A DNA stretch of 64,000 bases from Vigna angularis (lineage: Eukaryota; Streptophyta; Magnoliopsida; Fabales; Fabaceae), in assembly GCF_016808095.1 (NCBI RefSeq), contig NC_068971.1:33217631-33281630 (forward strand), given 5' to 3'. Both the position numbers and the translations under genes were made by a program. The notes beneath the pieces were generated by a model. That model was not told the DNA's origin, made no database searches, and was given only the letters and a program-made list of their open reading frames with translations. Position 1 is the first letter of the stretch; each line of letters starts with the position of its first letter. This document shows, piece by piece, positions 11,574 through 23,991 of this stretch.

Positions 11574-12983
11574 TGATAACGGTAATTTTTACCATTATCT
11601 TTGAACCAATTCTTGTACCAAATCTACCCTTTTTAAGCTTGAAACATGTTTAATCCTCCCTTTTCATCTAAGTTTGCGAATAAGTCTAGCTTAAGCGTTA
11701 CATACAAGTTTTCATCATTAATTCCTCAAATTTGTAGGCGAATTGCAAGCTGTTAGAGAAGTACTGTATTTACCAAGAATGGGAGCAAGAAAAGGATTCA
11801 AAAGCAGGATCTGATGGAGCAGGAAAGGAAGTTCACGCCTAAGAGCCCAAGAAGAAGGAAGCAGGATACATTTTCTGCGCAAGCCTCGCGCCTGGGCGCG
11901 GCCAAAAGGGCGCTTGGGCGCGACCATATGCGCGAGCTTCGCGCCTGGGCGCGACCAAGAGGGCGCCCGGGCGCGACCATCTACGCGAGCTCCGCGCCTG
12001 GGCGCGAGAAAGAGGGCGCCCGGGCGCGACCTTCTGCGAGAGCTTCGCGCCTGGGCGCGACTGAGGAGGGGCGCCCGGGCGCGAACTCTGCTGACCTGGA
12101 ACCCTAGATCTATTTAAAGCATTCTGTAACTGAGGGTGGCTTCTTCTTGGCGGCTGAAGCTTGGAACACCATTTTCGGACCTAAGGGAGCTGGTTTTGGG
12201 CAGTGGAAACTCTCCATCCTTCCTCCTTGGATCCCCATTCTTCCATTTTTCTCCATTGTAAGCTCAAGTTCTCCATGACTATGGAGAACTAATTTCATTT
12301 TGTTGGGGAATGATGTAGTTACGAAACTTTCATGTAAATGCACTTGAGTTTAATGAATTGAAGCTTCCTTCAATTGATTGTGAGTGTTTAATTTCCTTCT
12401 CTTAAAGCTTGTTGTGACTTGATCAACCATAACTTGATTCTAAGATTTGCTAGATATTGGAAAGTATTGTGTGGATCTTGAACTGGAATTAACACCTAAG
12501 GGAGATTGTATCTAGGAATGGAGCTTGATGCTTTAGTTGTCTTAAACCTCTAATCGTAATGCAGATGAACTTTCTAGGTTACCAAGGAATTGGGACTGAA
12601 AGAAGTGAGTCTAGGCTTTTTCTACCAAGGAATTGGGTCTAAGTATAATAGGAAGGTTGACAAATGCAATTAATTGATGAAGTAGTGATGTGCATTTGCA
12701 TGATAGCGTAGTAATTACAATCATTCTCCAACATCTCATCCATATTGTTTCATTATCCATTAACCATTTTCAATCTTTTAGCCTCTAAGACGTTCACTTT
12801 ATCGTATATACATGAATTGGAACTTTATTACACTTGAATCTTATTAAAGATGTCATTCTTAGTCTAAGTTAGTTAACTTATTATACAGTTTTAAAGTGTT
12901 ACACGAGTCTCTTGGGAAACGATATCCGGTCTTACCGGTTTTATTACTTAGAACGATTTGGTACACTTGCCAATGAGTTAACA
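11574..12983 (+). repeat. Athila 5' LTR (1410 bp)
   Basis: It matches 22635-23991 except for one extra 53-bp unit and a C/T difference near 11818 (GGAGCAGG versus GGAGTAGG). TATTTAAA at about 12110 is a possible TATA box. It carries four GC-rich units at 11880-12090. Confidence 0.95.
11880..12090 (+). repeat. 53-bp GC-rich minisatellite in the Athila 5' LTR, 4 units
   Basis: CGCGCCTGGGCGCG starts at 11887, 11940, 11993 and 12046, an exact 53-bp period. Each unit also holds a second palindromic core (GGGCGCCCGGGCGCG type). The 3' LTR has three units (22948, 23001, 23054); the missing copy is the second. Confidence 0.95.
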
Positions 12984-12989
12984 AGTTTT

Positions 12990-13007
12990 TGGCGCCGCTG
13001 CCGGGGA
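12990..13007 (+). other. Athila primer-binding site
   Basis: TGGCGCCGCTGCCGGGGA lies 6 nt after the 5' LTR. It closely resembles the TGGCGCCGTTGCCGGGGA type used by Athila/Calypso elements, usually ascribed to tRNA-Asp. Confidence 0.8.
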
Positions 13008-13142
13008 CTCGGTGTTAGTACTTTACAGTTGTGTAATTCTTAACCAACTTAGGCTTTATTCTTATATTCTTTATACTGTGAATAAATTTGTTTTATTGAT
13101 CTTTAAGTTAATCTTGTGCTCTAGTATTGTTGTTTTTAGTGA

Positions 13143-16100
13143 ATGCAGAGAAAAATTCGTACTAGAAGCACACCATCAGTTGAACCTCTTCTATTGGATC
13201 CTGAAGTTGAAAAGACAGCAAGAAGAAACAATAGCCGAAGAAGGAGAGAAAACAGAACTTCGAGAGACATTTCTCCCGCACCTGTAATCTCTGAGCAACC
13301 AAACTCTTCCACAGCTAATCAGGAAATGGGGGATATGGGTGATGATATGAATGGCAATGGTGATAGACAAGCAAGGCGCACCTTGGAAGACTACTCTACT
13401 TTCGCAGGACCGCTCCACTTTAATAGTATTGCTCGACCACGGGTAAATGCTGTGAACATGGAAATGAAGCCTGCTCTCATCCATCTGGTGCAGAGTAATC
13501 AGTTTAATGGCCTATCACACGAGAATCCTTATAATCATTTGGCAACTTTCTTGGAAATTTGCAACACTGTAAAGATTCATCAAGTGCCAGATGAAGCGAT
13601 AAGGCTCAGCTTATTTCCATTCTCCTTGGGAGGTAATGCGAAGATGTGGCTAAACTCTTTCCCTGAAAATAGTTTCACTACTTGGGAGGATGTTGTGGCA
13701 AAATTCCTCAACAAATTCTTTCCACAGTCCAAGGTTAACAAAGGGAAACAGGAGATTTCATCTTTTCAGCAAGATGTCAATGAGACTCTGAGTCAAGCCT
13801 GGGACAGATTCAAAGGGCTACTGAGAAAGACACCCACTCATGGGTTTGATGAGCCTACTGTTCTCAACATGTTTTTGGGAGGATTGAGATCCCAAACCAA
13901 ATTGATGTTAGATGCCTCAGCTGGAGGAAATATCCGTTGGAAGACACCTGAAGAAGCCCATGAGCTAATAGAAAACATGGCTGCAAATGATAGTGAATTG
14001 CAGAATGAAAGGGCTCAGCAAAAAGGCATGTTTCAACTACAATCTCAGGATGCTCTACTAGCCCAAAACAAGATAATGACCCAACAGCTTGAAGCGCTCA
14101 TGAACAAACTCTCTCAATTGCCAAAGGAACTCCAGAATGTTTCACAAGCCCAACATCAAGGGTGTGAATTGTGTGGTGGAGAACATGCTAATGGTCATTG
14201 TGCTATGCAGGTCAATACCCAAGAAGACGTGAACTATATGGGTAATCAGAACCGTAACAATCACTATAATCAAGGATGGAGACTGCACCCAAGCATGGGC
14301 CAAGGACAAGCTGGACCTTCAAACAGACCACCTCAACAACAATACCAACCACACCCCTCTTTATCAGACAGGACCTCTAAATTGGAGGACACTCTTCAAC
14401 AATTCATGCAAGTATCCATCTCCAACCACAAAAGCACGGAAGCATCCATAAGGAATTTGGAGATACAAGTTGGCCAACTGGCCAAGAAGCTAGAAGAAAA
14501 ACCTGATAAGAGTTTTGGAGCTAATACTGAAACCAACCCAAAGGAGGAGTGCAAGGCAATCACTACAAGAAGTGGTAAGTTGTTAGTGAGTGGAGAGAAA
14601 AAGAACTCAGAAGAGAGTGATGAAAGAAAAGATGAAAATGAGACAAAGAGTGAGAATAGAAAAGAAGAGAATGAGAGAAAAGAAAATGAGAATAGTGTTA
14701 GTGGAGAGAAAGAAAAAGAAGAAGAGGATGAGAGAAGAAAAAGAAAAGAAAAAGAAGTTGAGAGGCCCCTTCCCTATCCACAAATATACACAAGAAAGGA
14801 TAAAGAAAAGCAGTTTGGACGATTCATGGATATCTTCAAGCAATTGGAGATAAAAATACCATTCTCAGAAGCACTACAACAAATGCCGGCCTATGCAAAA
14901 TTCATGAAGGAACTCCTCACTAAAAAGAGGAAATACATTGAGGAAGAGACCATTGAAGTTCAAGGTAACTGCAGTGCCATTATCCAGAAGCTCCTCCCTC
15001 CTAAATTCAAGGATCCTGGTAGCTTCACCATTCCCTGCACTATAGGTAAGCTAGCTATTGGAAAAGCATTGATCGATTTGGGTGCAAGCATCAATTTGAT
15101 GCCTTTTTCTTTATTTGAGAAAATTGGAGAGCTTGAACTCAAACCTACTTGGATGAGCCTACAATTGGCAGACAGATCCATCAAGTATCCACTTGGTGTA
15201 GTGGAGGATGTTCTTGTACGAGTAGATAAATTTGTGTTTCCAGTGGATTTCGTTATCATGGAAATGGAGGCGGATGTGGAGGTACCACTCATCCTTGGAA
15301 GGCCATTCATGAAGACGGCAAGAGTACTCATCGATGTTGATGATGGTAAGCTCAAGGTGAGGGTGGAAGATGAAGAGGTGAATTTTAATGTTTTTGAAGC
15401 AATGTCTCACCCCAGTGATGAGGGAGCTTGCTTTCAAGTTGATGTGCTTGACGAAGCCTGCGTAACGGTAGAAAGGGAGATACATGTGTCGTCCCCGCTG
15501 ATAAAAACACTCATAGATGCACGTGAATCTCTCAATGAAGAAGAAGAGAAAATGATTGAAGAACGTTTAACAGATTTGGATGTGCTGAAGGAGATCCCAT
15601 CTAATGAGGTACAGATCGAAGATATAAAGACTGATGTCATGATGGAAGAGAAGAAGCTTGAACTAAAAATTTTACCCTCTCACTTAAAGTATGTTTTTCT
15701 AGATGAGGGTAACAACAAGCCTGTGATTATCAGCAGCTCCTTATCATCTGCTGAAGAGAAAAAGTTGATCGAAGTGTTGAAAAGAAACAAAGGAGCTGTA
15801 GGATGGTCTATCTCTGATTTAAAGGGGATAAGTCCAACCTATTGCATGCACCGTATTTTTATGGAAGATGATTTCAAACCAGCAACTCAACCTCAAAGAA
15901 GGCTAAATCCAGTCATGAAAGAGGAGGTGAGAAAAGAGGTTCTCAAGCTTCTTGAGGTAGGGATCATTTATCCTATCTCTGATAGCACATGGGTAAGTCC
16001 TGTGCAAGTGGTCCCGAAGAAGGGCGGCATGACAGTTATATGTAATGAGAAAAATGAGCTTATACCTACACGAACTGTCACTGGTTGGAGAATGTGCATT

Positions 16101-18560
16101 GACTACCGGAAGTTGAATAAGGCCACAAGAAAAGACCATTTTCCACTCCCCTTTATGGATCAAATGCTGGAAAGATTAGCAGGGCAAGCTTTCTACTGCT
16201 TTTTGGACGGTTATTCTGGCTATAATCAAATAGCTGTAGATCCAAAAGATCAAGAAAAGACCGCATTCACGTGCCCCTTCGGTATATTCGCTTATAGAAA
16301 GATGCCTTTTGGGCTTTGCAATGCCCCTGCCACCTTTCAAAGATGCATGCAAGCTATATTCTCCGATCTTGTGGAGAAATGTATAGAAGTCTTCATGGAC
16401 GACTTCTCAGTGTTTGGAAGCTCATTTGACTTATGTCTGGCAAATTTAGAAACAGTTTTGAAGAGATGCATCCAAACCAACCTCATTCTTAACTGGGAAA
16501 AATGTCACTTCATGGTGACGGAAGGGATTGTTCTAGGGCATAAAATTTCTTCCAAAGGAATTGAAGTGGACATAGCTAAAGTGGAAGTCATTGAAAAGCT
16601 TCCACCACCAACTAATGTGAAAGGAATTCGAAGCTTTCTTGGGCATGCTGGCTTTTATAGAAGATTCATTCAAGATTTCTCCAAGATTGCTAAGCCCTTA
16701 AGCAATCTCCTTGTAAAAGATACACCATTTGAACTGAATGAGGAATGCTTGAAGGCATTTGAAGCATTGAAAGCCAAGCTAATTTCCGCTCCGGTGATCA
16801 TATCTCCTGATTGGAACAAAGATTTTGAATTAATGTGTGATGCTAGTGACTATGCTATTGGTGCAGTGCTTGGACAGAGAAGAGAGAAAGTGTTCCACAC
16901 AATCTACTATGCAAGCAAGGTCTTGAATGGAGCTCAACTAAAGTATGCAACCACGGAAAAGGAATTTCTTGCCATAGTGTATGCATTAGAGAAATTCAGA
17001 CCCTATCTCATAGGTTCAAAGGTAATTATTTACACTGATCATGCTGCTATCAAGTATTTGCTTACCAAGCCTGATTCCAAACCAAGATTGATAAGATGGG
17101 TTCTTATGTTGCAAGAATTTGATTTGGAGATCAGAGATAAGAAAGGAAGCGAAAATGTCATTGCTGACCATCTCTCAAGACTTGTCAATGATGAAGTTAC
17201 AACTAAAGAGAGAGAAATCCGTGAAGAGTTTTATGATGAGAACTTGATGATGGTCCAACAAAGGCCCTGGTTTGCTGACATAGCTAATTTCAAAGCTGCG
17301 GGAATCCTTCCAGATGATCTTTCATGGCAACAAAAGAAGAAATTCTTAAATGATGCTAAGCAGTTTGTTTGGGATGACCCCTATTTATTCAAACTAGGAG
17401 CTGACAATCTCTTGAGGCGGTGTGTTACTGAAGAAGAATCAGCAGGAATCTTGTGGCATTGCCATAATTCACCCTATGGAGGACACTTCAATGGTGAAAG
17501 AACAGCTGCCAAAGTCCTCCAATCTGGATTTTACTGGCCTACTATATTCAAGGATGCTTATGCCCACGCCAAGCGTTGTGATAAATGTCAAAGAGTGGGC
17601 ACTATCTCAAGAAGGCATGAAATGCCACTACAAAGCATCCTGGAAGTTGAGGTTTTTGATTGCTGGGGTATTGATTTTGTCGGTCCCCTACCTTCATCTT
17701 ATACTAATGAGTATATTCTGGTTGCAGTAGACTATGTTAGCAAATGGGTGGAAGCAGTAGCATGTCAGAAGAATGATGCAACCACTGTCATTAAATTCTT
17801 GAGGAAAAACATATTCTCAAGATTTGGGGTGCCAAGAATTCTTATCAGCGACGGAGGATCACATTTCTGCAACTATCAGCTTGAAAAGGTACTAAAAAAC
17901 TATGAGGTGAAACATAAAGTTGCTTCCCCATATCATCCTCAAACCAATGGGCAAGCGGAAGTATCAAACAGAGAAATCAAGAGGATTCTAGAGAAAACTG
18001 TTTCTTCTTCCAAGAAGGATTGGTCATTAAAACTGGATGATGCTCTGTGGGCCTACAGGACTGCAATGAAAACACCTGTTGGGATGACTCCCTTTCAACT
18101 AGTCTATGGCAAATCTTGTCATTTACCGGTGGAGATGGAGCACAAAGCTTATTGGGCCCTGAAGTTCTTGAACTTTGACTCTACCTTGTCTGCAGAAAAG
18201 AGAAAGTTGCAATTACAGGAGTTGGAGGAAATGAGATTGACAGCTTATGATAACTCCAAGAATTACAAAGAGAAGGTTAAGTTGTATCATGACAAAAAGC
18301 TCTTAAAGAGAGAGTTTCAACCTGGCCAACAAGTTTTACTCTTCAATTCCAGATTCAAGATTCTTCAAGGCAAATTGAAATCAAAGTGGTCTGGACCGTT
18401 CATCATAAAGGAGGTAAAGCCCCATGGGGCTATTGAGTTGGTTAACCCTGCAGCAGATGATCCAAACAAAAGTTGGGTGGTAAATGGACAGAGGCTGAAA
18501 CAGTACCTAGGCGGTGAGATTCAGCGTCTCACAACAATCATTCACCTCTCAGATCCATGA
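13143..18560 (+). CDS. Athila gag-pol polyprotein (1805 aa, intact)
   Basis: The polyprotein makes the capsid and the enzymes that copy and insert the element. Order by residue: retrotransposon gag domain about 110-210 ([19 protein letters not shown]); zinc knuckle [13 protein letters not shown] near 341; Lys/Glu-rich linker about 485-540; aspartic protease with [10 protein letters not shown] near 643; reverse transcriptase about 940-1130 with FMDDFSVFG near 1083 (FMDD in place of YMDD); RNase H with [14 protein letters not shown] near 1230 and YTDHAA near 1298; integrase with an HHCC zinc finger about 1437-1480, then D (GIDFVGP, about 1509), D (ISDGGSHF, about 1567) and E (GQAEVSNRE), the last two separated by 35 residues. 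No chromodomain follows. There is no frameshift or stop, so the protein may be functional. The start is the first in-frame ATG after the leader; a later start is possible. Confidence 0.95.
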   Translation: MQRKIRTRSTPSVEPLLLDPEVEKTARRNNSRRRRENRTSRDISPAPVISEQPNSSTANQEMGDMGDDMNGNGDRQARRTLEDYSTFAGPLHFNSIARPRVNAVNMEMKPALIHLVQSNQFNGLSHENPYNHLATFLEICNTVKIHQVPDEAIRLSLFPFSLGGNAKMWLNSFPENSFTTWEDVVAKFLNKFFPQSKVNKGKQEISSFQQDVNETLSQAWDRFKGLLRKTPTHGFDEPTVLNMFLGGLRSQTKLMLDASAGGNIRWKTPEEAHELIENMAANDSELQNERAQQKGMFQLQSQDALLAQNKIMTQQLEALMNKLSQLPKELQNVSQAQHQGCELCGGEHANGHCAMQVNTQEDVNYMGNQNRNNHYNQGWRLHPSMGQGQAGPSNRPPQQQYQPHPSLSDRTSKLEDTLQQFMQVSISNHKSTEASIRNLEIQVGQLAKKLEEKPDKSFGANTETNPKEECKAITTRSGKLLVSGEKKNSEESDERKDENETKSENRKEENERKENENSVSGEKEKEEEDERRKRKEKEVERPLPYPQIYTRKDKEKQFGRFMDIFKQLEIKIPFSEALQQMPAYAKFMKELLTKKRKYIEEETIEVQGNCSAIIQKLLPPKFKDPGSFTIPCTIGKLAIGKALIDLGASINLMPFSLFEKIGELELKPTWMSLQLADRSIKYPLGVVEDVLVRVDKFVFPVDFVIMEMEADVEVPLILGRPFMKTARVLIDVDDGKLKVRVEDEEVNFNVFEAMSHPSDEGACFQVDVLDEACVTVEREIHVSSPLIKTLIDARESLNEEEEKMIEERLTDLDVLKEIPSNEVQIEDIKTDVMMEEKKLELKILPSHLKYVFLDEGNNKPVIISSSLSSAEEKKLIEVLKRNKGAVGWSISDLKGISPTYCMHRIFMEDDFKPATQPQRRLNPVMKEEVRKEVLKLLEVGIIYPISDSTWVSPVQVVPKKGGMTVICNEKNELIPTRTVTGWRMCIDYRKLNKATRKDHFPLPFMDQMLERLAGQAFYCFLDGYSGYNQIAVDPKDQEKTAFTCPFGIFAYRKMPFGLCNAPATFQRCMQAIFSDLVEKCIEVFMDDFSVFGSSFDLCLANLETVLKRCIQTNLILNWEKCHFMVTEGIVLGHKISSKGIEVDIAKVEVIEKLPPPTNVKGIRSFLGHAGFYRRFIQDFSKIAKPLSNLLVKDTPFELNEECLKAFEALKAKLISAPVIISPDWNKDFELMCDASDYAIGAVLGQRREKVFHTIYYASKVLNGAQLKYATTEKEFLAIVYALEKFRPYLIGSKVIIYTDHAAIKYLLTKPDSKPRLIRWVLMLQEFDLEIRDKKGSENVIADHLSRLVNDEVTTKEREIREEFYDENLMMVQQRPWFADIANFKAAGILPDDLSWQQKKKFLNDAKQFVWDDPYLFKLGADNLLRRCVTEEESAGILWHCHNSPYGGHFNGERTAAKVLQSGFYWPTIFKDAYAHAKRCDKCQRVGTISRRHEMPLQSILEVEVFDCWGIDFVGPLPSSYTNEYILVAVDYVSKWVEAVACQKNDATTVIKFLRKNIFSRFGVPRILISDGGSHFCNYQLEKVLKNYEVKHKVASPYHPQTNGQAEVSNREIKRILEKTVSSSKKDWSLKLDDALWAYRTAMKTPVGMTPFQLVYGKSCHLPVEMEHKAYWALKFLNFDSTLSAEKRKLQLQELEEMRLTAYDNSKNYKEKVKLYHDKKLLKREFQPGQQVLLFNSRFKILQGKLKSKWSGPFIIKEVKPHGAIELVNPAADDPNKSWVVNGQRLKQYLGGEIQRLTTIIHLSDP

Positions 18561-18600
18561 GCATCAGTGTGTCAAGCTAATGACGTTAAACAAGCGCTTA

Positions 18601-18616
18601 CTGGGAGGCAACCCAG
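18601..18616 (+). other. Stem-loop just after the Athila pol stop
   Basis: CTGGGAGGCAACCCAG: 5-bp stem CTGGG/CCCAG with loop AGGCAA, 40 nt after the stop codon. I recall GGGAGGCAACCCA as common at this place in Athila-type elements; its function is not known to me. Confidence 0.5.
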
Positions 18617-20091
18617 CTTTCTAACCTTCTTTCAGTGATTTTTTGTTATTTGTGTGTGTTGTTGATTGTTTGTTTGTGTTTTAGCACTTGTTAAAAATTT
18701 GTCTGTGAGGAAGTTTGTTACTGTTTTGTGTAGCTTGAGATGTGAATAGTGTGATTGTGTTGTGTCTTGATTTTTAATTGCTTGTTTTGGAGAATGTTGA
18801 AAATTTGTGAAATTGAACACCTTCAAATTGATTCTTCAAGTGAATTTCCCTTATTGAAGATTTAAGCAAACGTGTTTGATAAAAATAAGGTGTTCTGGGG
18901 TGTTTTGAGAGCTAGAGAATGCAAAAATCAGAAAATGGTACTGTGAGTTGAACCATTCTGCAGTCTGCTGAAATTCTGCAGAATTCACGCCCAAGCCCCC
19001 CTGTCCAGGCGCGCCCAGGCGCGAGACAGCAGCGTGCTGGTCGCGCCCGGGCGCAAGAAAGAGGGCGCCCGGGCGCGACATGTGCAGGCCCAAATTAAAT
19101 CTGATTTTAAGTGCACAGGTCTGATGTCCATCATTTTCAAACCCTAATTTCCAACCCCCTCTCTCTCTCGTGCCTATTCTCTCCAAAACCCCAAAATCAC
19201 CATACCCTTCCATCTAAGCCACACAAACTACCACCAATCAACAACATTCCCACTCACCATTGTGGCCTCTCTCACTTAGTAAACCTATTACCAACTCAAC
19301 CCACCCACTCAACTTTATCACTTCCATTGTGAACTCTCACACCCACTCATTCTCATCACCAAAAATCTGTTTTCTTTGGGTAATCAAGGTCAAGCTCTCA
19401 ACTCTCTCAAGATCCCCAAATTCAAATTCAAATTCAAATCCAATTCTCCAAATCAAGTAGGTTTTGCTTTCGTTTGCTTGTTTTGAATTTCCTTTGCTTT
19501 CATGTGTTGATTGTTGTTTGAATTAGACTAGGATTGTACAATTGAACTGCTTGAATGCATGATTGATGATTGAAAAACTGAAAAAAAAACCACCACCATT
19601 GAGTTCTGCACTCTGCAGAAACTCGCGCCCAGGCGCCCCTTGCAGGTCGCGCCCAGGCGCGACTGGCTCGGCCAAAATTGTGGCCATGCTTTGATCTTCA
19701 ATTGTTTTTCCATTTTCTCTGTTTCATCCGTGCTTTGATTGCTTTGTCTTAGTTAGTGTGTTTAATTGAATTGCTTGCATGTTGGATTGAACTCTGAAAA
19801 ACCTTAAAAACTCACAAAAACAGGTAAAGAAGAAGGAACCATTCTGCAGAATTCTTCTGCAGAAGTCGCGCCCAGGCGCCCCTAGCAGGTCGCGCCCGGG
19901 CGCGACTGGTTCGGCCAGCATTTGGCCATGGTGGTGCTTTTCATACGTTTTGTTTATTTTTGCCTTTTGATTTCCTTGTAATTGTTTGTGATTGAGTGTC
20001 CTAATTGTTTGTGTTTGCTCGTGAGCCATGAATGCACAAACGTTACATATCATTTTGATTTTTCTGTGTCTCCTACTCACATTCACAATCC
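18617..20091 (+). other. Athila spacer between pol and the 3' ORF, with GC-rich clusters
   Basis: About 1.5 kb with no convincing gene. It is AT-rich except for three short GC-rich clusters at about 18985-19080, 19624-19666 and 19864-19908. All carry GCGCCCAGGCGC or CGCGCCCGGGCGCG cores like those of the LTR minisatellite but mostly in the reverse orientation. The clusters at 19624 and 19864 share the layout TCGCGCCCAGGCGCCCC, a short spacer (CAGG), TCGCGCCC. Confidence 0.7.
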
Positions 20092-20109
20092 TTGCATGTT
20101 TGTGCAGAA

Positions 20110-21375
20110 ATGGCCTCTGTTTCAGGAACAAAAAGAATCAAAACCACAGCAACAAAGAGGCAGAAGCAAAAGAAGAATTCCAAACCTCAAACCTTCCTCT
20201 CTCAGAGACATAAGAAAAATTTTGAGGAGTCTCAAAACAGACGGCTCCTTATGGAAAGAGTAGTAGAACAGCTACCTCGGGAGGAACCACAATTTGCCCA
20301 AGAGGTGTGGCGTCGACACTGGAGCAATCTTATCTCCTTCCCTGAACCGGCTAATATTGATGTAGTCCGGGAATTCTATGCTAATGCTCGCAGCTATTTA
20401 GACGAACCACAACCGTTCACAAGTTATGTGCGAGGGAGGCCAGTAGCTTTTGATGCAAACACAATCAACTCTTTCTTGAACACTCCGTGGCCAGGGGGCA
20501 ATTCAACATGTCATTACTCAGACGCAAACAGAACAAATTTTGCAGGGATAGACTATGAGGAGGTTGAGAGGACCTTGTGCCTCCCCAGAGGACACTTTCA
20601 TAGAAACAGACAGGGACAACCATTGCATATCAAGCGTTCCTTTCTTACACCTCTCTCCAAATATTGGATGGCATTCATACATGCCAACATATCTCCGTGC
20701 TCCCATATGTCTGACCTCAATGTGAGTAGAGCACTCCTCCTTTTCTTTATATTGCAGGGTAAGCCAATCAATGTGGGTAACATTATTGCACATGAGATCA
20801 ATGACTGTGCCAATACTGCACTGAGCAACACTCCACTAGGCCACCCATCTCTGATCACTCACCTATGTGAGATTGCTGGGGTTGATACTTCACTACCTCC
20901 ATTTGAGAAACCAAGGAAAACCATTGATCGGTCCTATTACCTGCAATATTGCTTAATTGATGAGGACGGTCAGAACATTCCTGCACCCCAGCCACCACGA
21001 AGGCATCGGAGAAATCAGCCTGACCCACCTGCATAGCCTGAAGAAGACGGCCCACAAAACCCCTTCAATATGGCCGACCTCAATGCTAAGCTGGAAGCAC
21101 TCCATAGGATGGGCCTTGCTCACGCAGACATGATGCGTCAGGTCTACGCCTCCTCTCACCCAGGTTTCATGACTTCTGAGGAATATGCTGCAAGAGTAGC
21201 TTGGCCTGGGGACCAGACCTCTACTGATGGGGGAGCTGGAACATCTTCTGGAGCTCAAGCAATGGAAGAGGATCAATCTGAAGAGGAAGATGAGGAGGAG
21301 CAATCTGAAGAGGAAGAGGAGGAGGAGCAATCTGAAGAGGAAGAAGAAGTGGAGGACACTGAGAGTGATTCTTGA
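20110..21375 (+). pseudogene. ORF at the env position of the Athila, broken by one amber stop
   Basis: The frame runs from ATG 20110 to a TAG at 21034-21036 (308 residues), then stays open in the same frame to 21375, so about 421 codons span a single stop. It has a basic N-terminus (KRQKQKKNSK), then a globular region with motifs such as NIDVVREFYANA and SYVRGRPVAFDANTINSFL. That region matches what I know as the plant retroelement 'putative plant transposon protein' domain, often found downstream of Athila pol. The tail is strongly acidic with repeated EQSEEEEE. No clear transmembrane segment is seen, so a true envelope role is doubtful. An intron-acceptor-like TTTGTGCAG ends 2 nt before the ATG, suggesting expression from a spliced RNA. 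The stop may be a mutation or a read-through stop. Confidence 0.6.
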
Positions 21376-22634
21376 GGAGTCAGATGAGACAATGAGACGG
21401 GCAACTTTCATCTCTTTCATAAACAATTACTACATTCATGCTTTAAATTCCGTAGTTAATTTAATTTCAGCACTCGTACTTTTGAACTTGGTTGAATGAA
21501 CATGTTGATGAAAATGTTTCGAACTTGACTTGATTAGAAATCGCTTATGTTTGCTTTTACTCTGTGAGACTTTGAAATTAGGCTCGAGTTGGGTAGTTTC
21601 TTTTCACTGTGGTTACGCTCGACTGAATGAATTTCATGCGCTGTTCTTCTTGTGATTAATATGCATGGCATTGTGTTTGAAAACAAATTTGGAACCCTAA
21701 GTAACCTAGTGAGATTTTGTGCTCAAGAATTATTGTTGAATGACATCACTTTAGAAGCATAATTGAGTTTTGCCTGATTTTCTCTGAAGTGGATCATTTA
21801 CTTGTTCAATATACATGATCAAGGTTGTCTTGTTCTCCCTTTGTTATCTTAAGTTCTTGAACCCAAAGCCTATTGTAACCTTTTGTAGCCCATCCATGAA
21901 CCTTAAAAAGCAATCCGAAAACAATTTGTAATCCCTCTACCTTAAGCTAAGATGAGCATTCAAGTGGGGTACAGGAAAATGGTTCAAGTTTGGGGTATTT
22001 GAGGTGACATGTGAATTGACATTCCTTCAAAAAAAAAAAAAAATTTATTTAAAATTAAAAGTATTACAAAAAGGGAAAAAGAAGTAAGATTTGCTTACAA
22101 TTGGTGGAAGTACGCGAGACTTTGTTATCTTGTGCTAAAATGAATGCTCTCTTAGTATTAGTTTTGCCTAGAAAAACCAAAGCTCCTTCTTAACCTAACC
22201 CTTGTAAAGCCTTGAATGTTCTTGTACTTCAAATTTATAGGTAAGTGTGTTCTTTGTAAGGGAAATGAAAGGCAAAGTTCAATTGTGTGATATTGTGATG
22301 TTTGAGTGAGAGACACACATCCCCATACACCTATGAGAGTGAGTGAAACAGTTTCTTTTCAGAGGAAGGGTTCCATGTTAGTTAAGAAAATACTTTTGTC
22401 ATGTGTGTTGGTCCCTCATAGAACATAGCTGTTGTTTAAATTCTGTAAGTTTGTGAGTACCACCAGTGAAAGTTTCACCTCTTGTGACAAAAATCTAGTC
22501 AACATGATGAGCAAGCATGATTGAATTTTATTCTTGTTTAGTGATGAAGCAATAGAGTTGTTTGTTCGTTCAAACCAGTTCATTTGTTTGTTTTTTTCTG
22601 CTTGAGGACAAGCAAGATTTCAAGTTTGGGGTTG
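21376..22634 (+). other. Athila 3' untranslated region
   Basis: About 1.26 kb without a coding frame, ending in a purine-rich tract (AAGTTTGGGGTTG, 22622-22634) immediately before the 3' LTR, the expected plus-strand primer. A poly(A) run at 22029-22041 is internal. Confidence 0.75.
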
Positions 22635-23991
22635 TGATAACGGTAATTTTTACCATTATCTTTGAACCAATTCTTGTACCAAATCTACCCTTTTTAAGCT
22701 TGAAACATGTTTAATCCTCCCTTTTCATCTAAGTTTGCGAATAAGTCTAGCTTAAGCGTTACATACAAGTTTTCATCATTAATTCCTCAAATTTGTAGGC
22801 GAATTGCAAGCTGTTAGAGAAGTACTGTATTTACCAAGAATGGGAGCAAGAAAAGGATTCAAAAGCAGGATCTGATGGAGTAGGAAAGGAAGTTCACGCC
22901 TAAGAGCCCAAGAAGAAGGAAGCAGGATACATTTTCTGCGCAAGCCTCGCGCCTGGGCGCGGCCAAAAGGGCGCTTGGGCGCGACCATATGCGCGAGCTC
23001 CGCGCCTGGGCGCGAGAAAGAGGGCGCCCGGGCGCGACCTTCTGCGAGAGCTTCGCGCCTGGGCGCGACTGAGGAGGGGCGCCCGGGCGCGAACTCTGCT
23101 GACCTGGAACCCTAGATCTATTTAAAGCATTCTGTAACTGAGGGTGGCTTCTTCTTGGCGGCTGAAGCTTGGAACACCATTTTCGGACCTAAGGGAGCTG
23201 GTTTTGGGCAGTGGAAACTCTCCATCCTTCCTCCTTGGATCCCCATTCTTCCATTTTTCTCCATTGTAAGCTCAAGTTCTCCATGACTATGGAGAACTAA
23301 TTTCATTTTGTTGGGGAATGATGTAGTTACGAAACTTTCATGTAAATGCACTTGAGTTTAATGAATTGAAGCTTCCTTCAATTGATTGTGAGTGTTTAAT
23401 TTCCTTCTCTTAAAGCTTGTTGTGACTTGATCAACCATAACTTGATTCTAAGATTTGCTAGATATTGGAAAGTATTGTGTGGATCTTGAACTGGAATTAA
23501 CACCTAAGGGAGATTGTATCTAGGAATGGAGCTTGATGCTTTAGTTGTCTTAAACCTCTAATCGTAATGCAGATGAACTTTCTAGGTTACCAAGGAATTG
23601 GGACTGAAAGAAGTGAGTCTAGGCTTTTTCTACCAAGGAATTGGGTCTAAGTATAATAGGAAGGTTGACAAATGCAATTAATTGATGAAGTAGTGATGTG
23701 CATTTGCATGATAGCGTAGTAATTACAATCATTCTCCAACATCTCATCCATATTGTTTCATTATCCATTAACCATTTTCAATCTTTTAGCCTCTAAGACG
23801 TTCACTTTATCGTATATACATGAATTGGAACTTTATTACACTTGAATCTTATTAAAGATGTCATTCTTAGTCTAAGTTAGTTAACTTATTATACAGTTTT
23901 AAAGTGTTACACGAGTCTCTTGGGAAACGATATCCGGTCTTACCGGTTTTATTACTTAGAACGATTTGGTACACTTGCCAATGAGTTAACA
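22635..23991 (+). repeat. Athila 3' LTR (1357 bp)
   Basis: Starts TGATAACGG and ends GTTAACA. It lacks one 53-bp GC-rich unit relative to the 5' LTR and is otherwise nearly identical. Confidence 0.95.

Larger units (their letters stand above)
11574..23991 (+). mobile_element. Athila-lineage Gypsy LTR retrotransposon, full length
   Basis: 12418 bp, flanked by GTTAT (11569-11573 and 23992-23996), starting TGATAACGG and ending GTTAACA. The LTRs are 1410 bp (5') and 1357 bp (3'). They differ by one 53-bp repeat unit and, by eye, one substitution. Order: LTR, primer site, gag-pol ORF, long spacer, ORF at the env position, polypurine tract, LTR. The primer site, the DLGAS protease motif, the absence of a chromodomain and the extra 3' ORF all fit the Athila/Calypso lineage. 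The target is the 5' LTR of the Copia element, so this insertion is the younger of the two. Confidence 0.95.

Noticed and set aside
11718..12117. Small frames in the Athila LTR
   Set aside because: They translate the GC-rich minisatellite and recur in the 3' LTR; no gene.
14607..14843. Phe/Leu-rich antisense frame within gag
   Set aside because: Reverse reading of the Lys/Glu-rich linker in the polyprotein.
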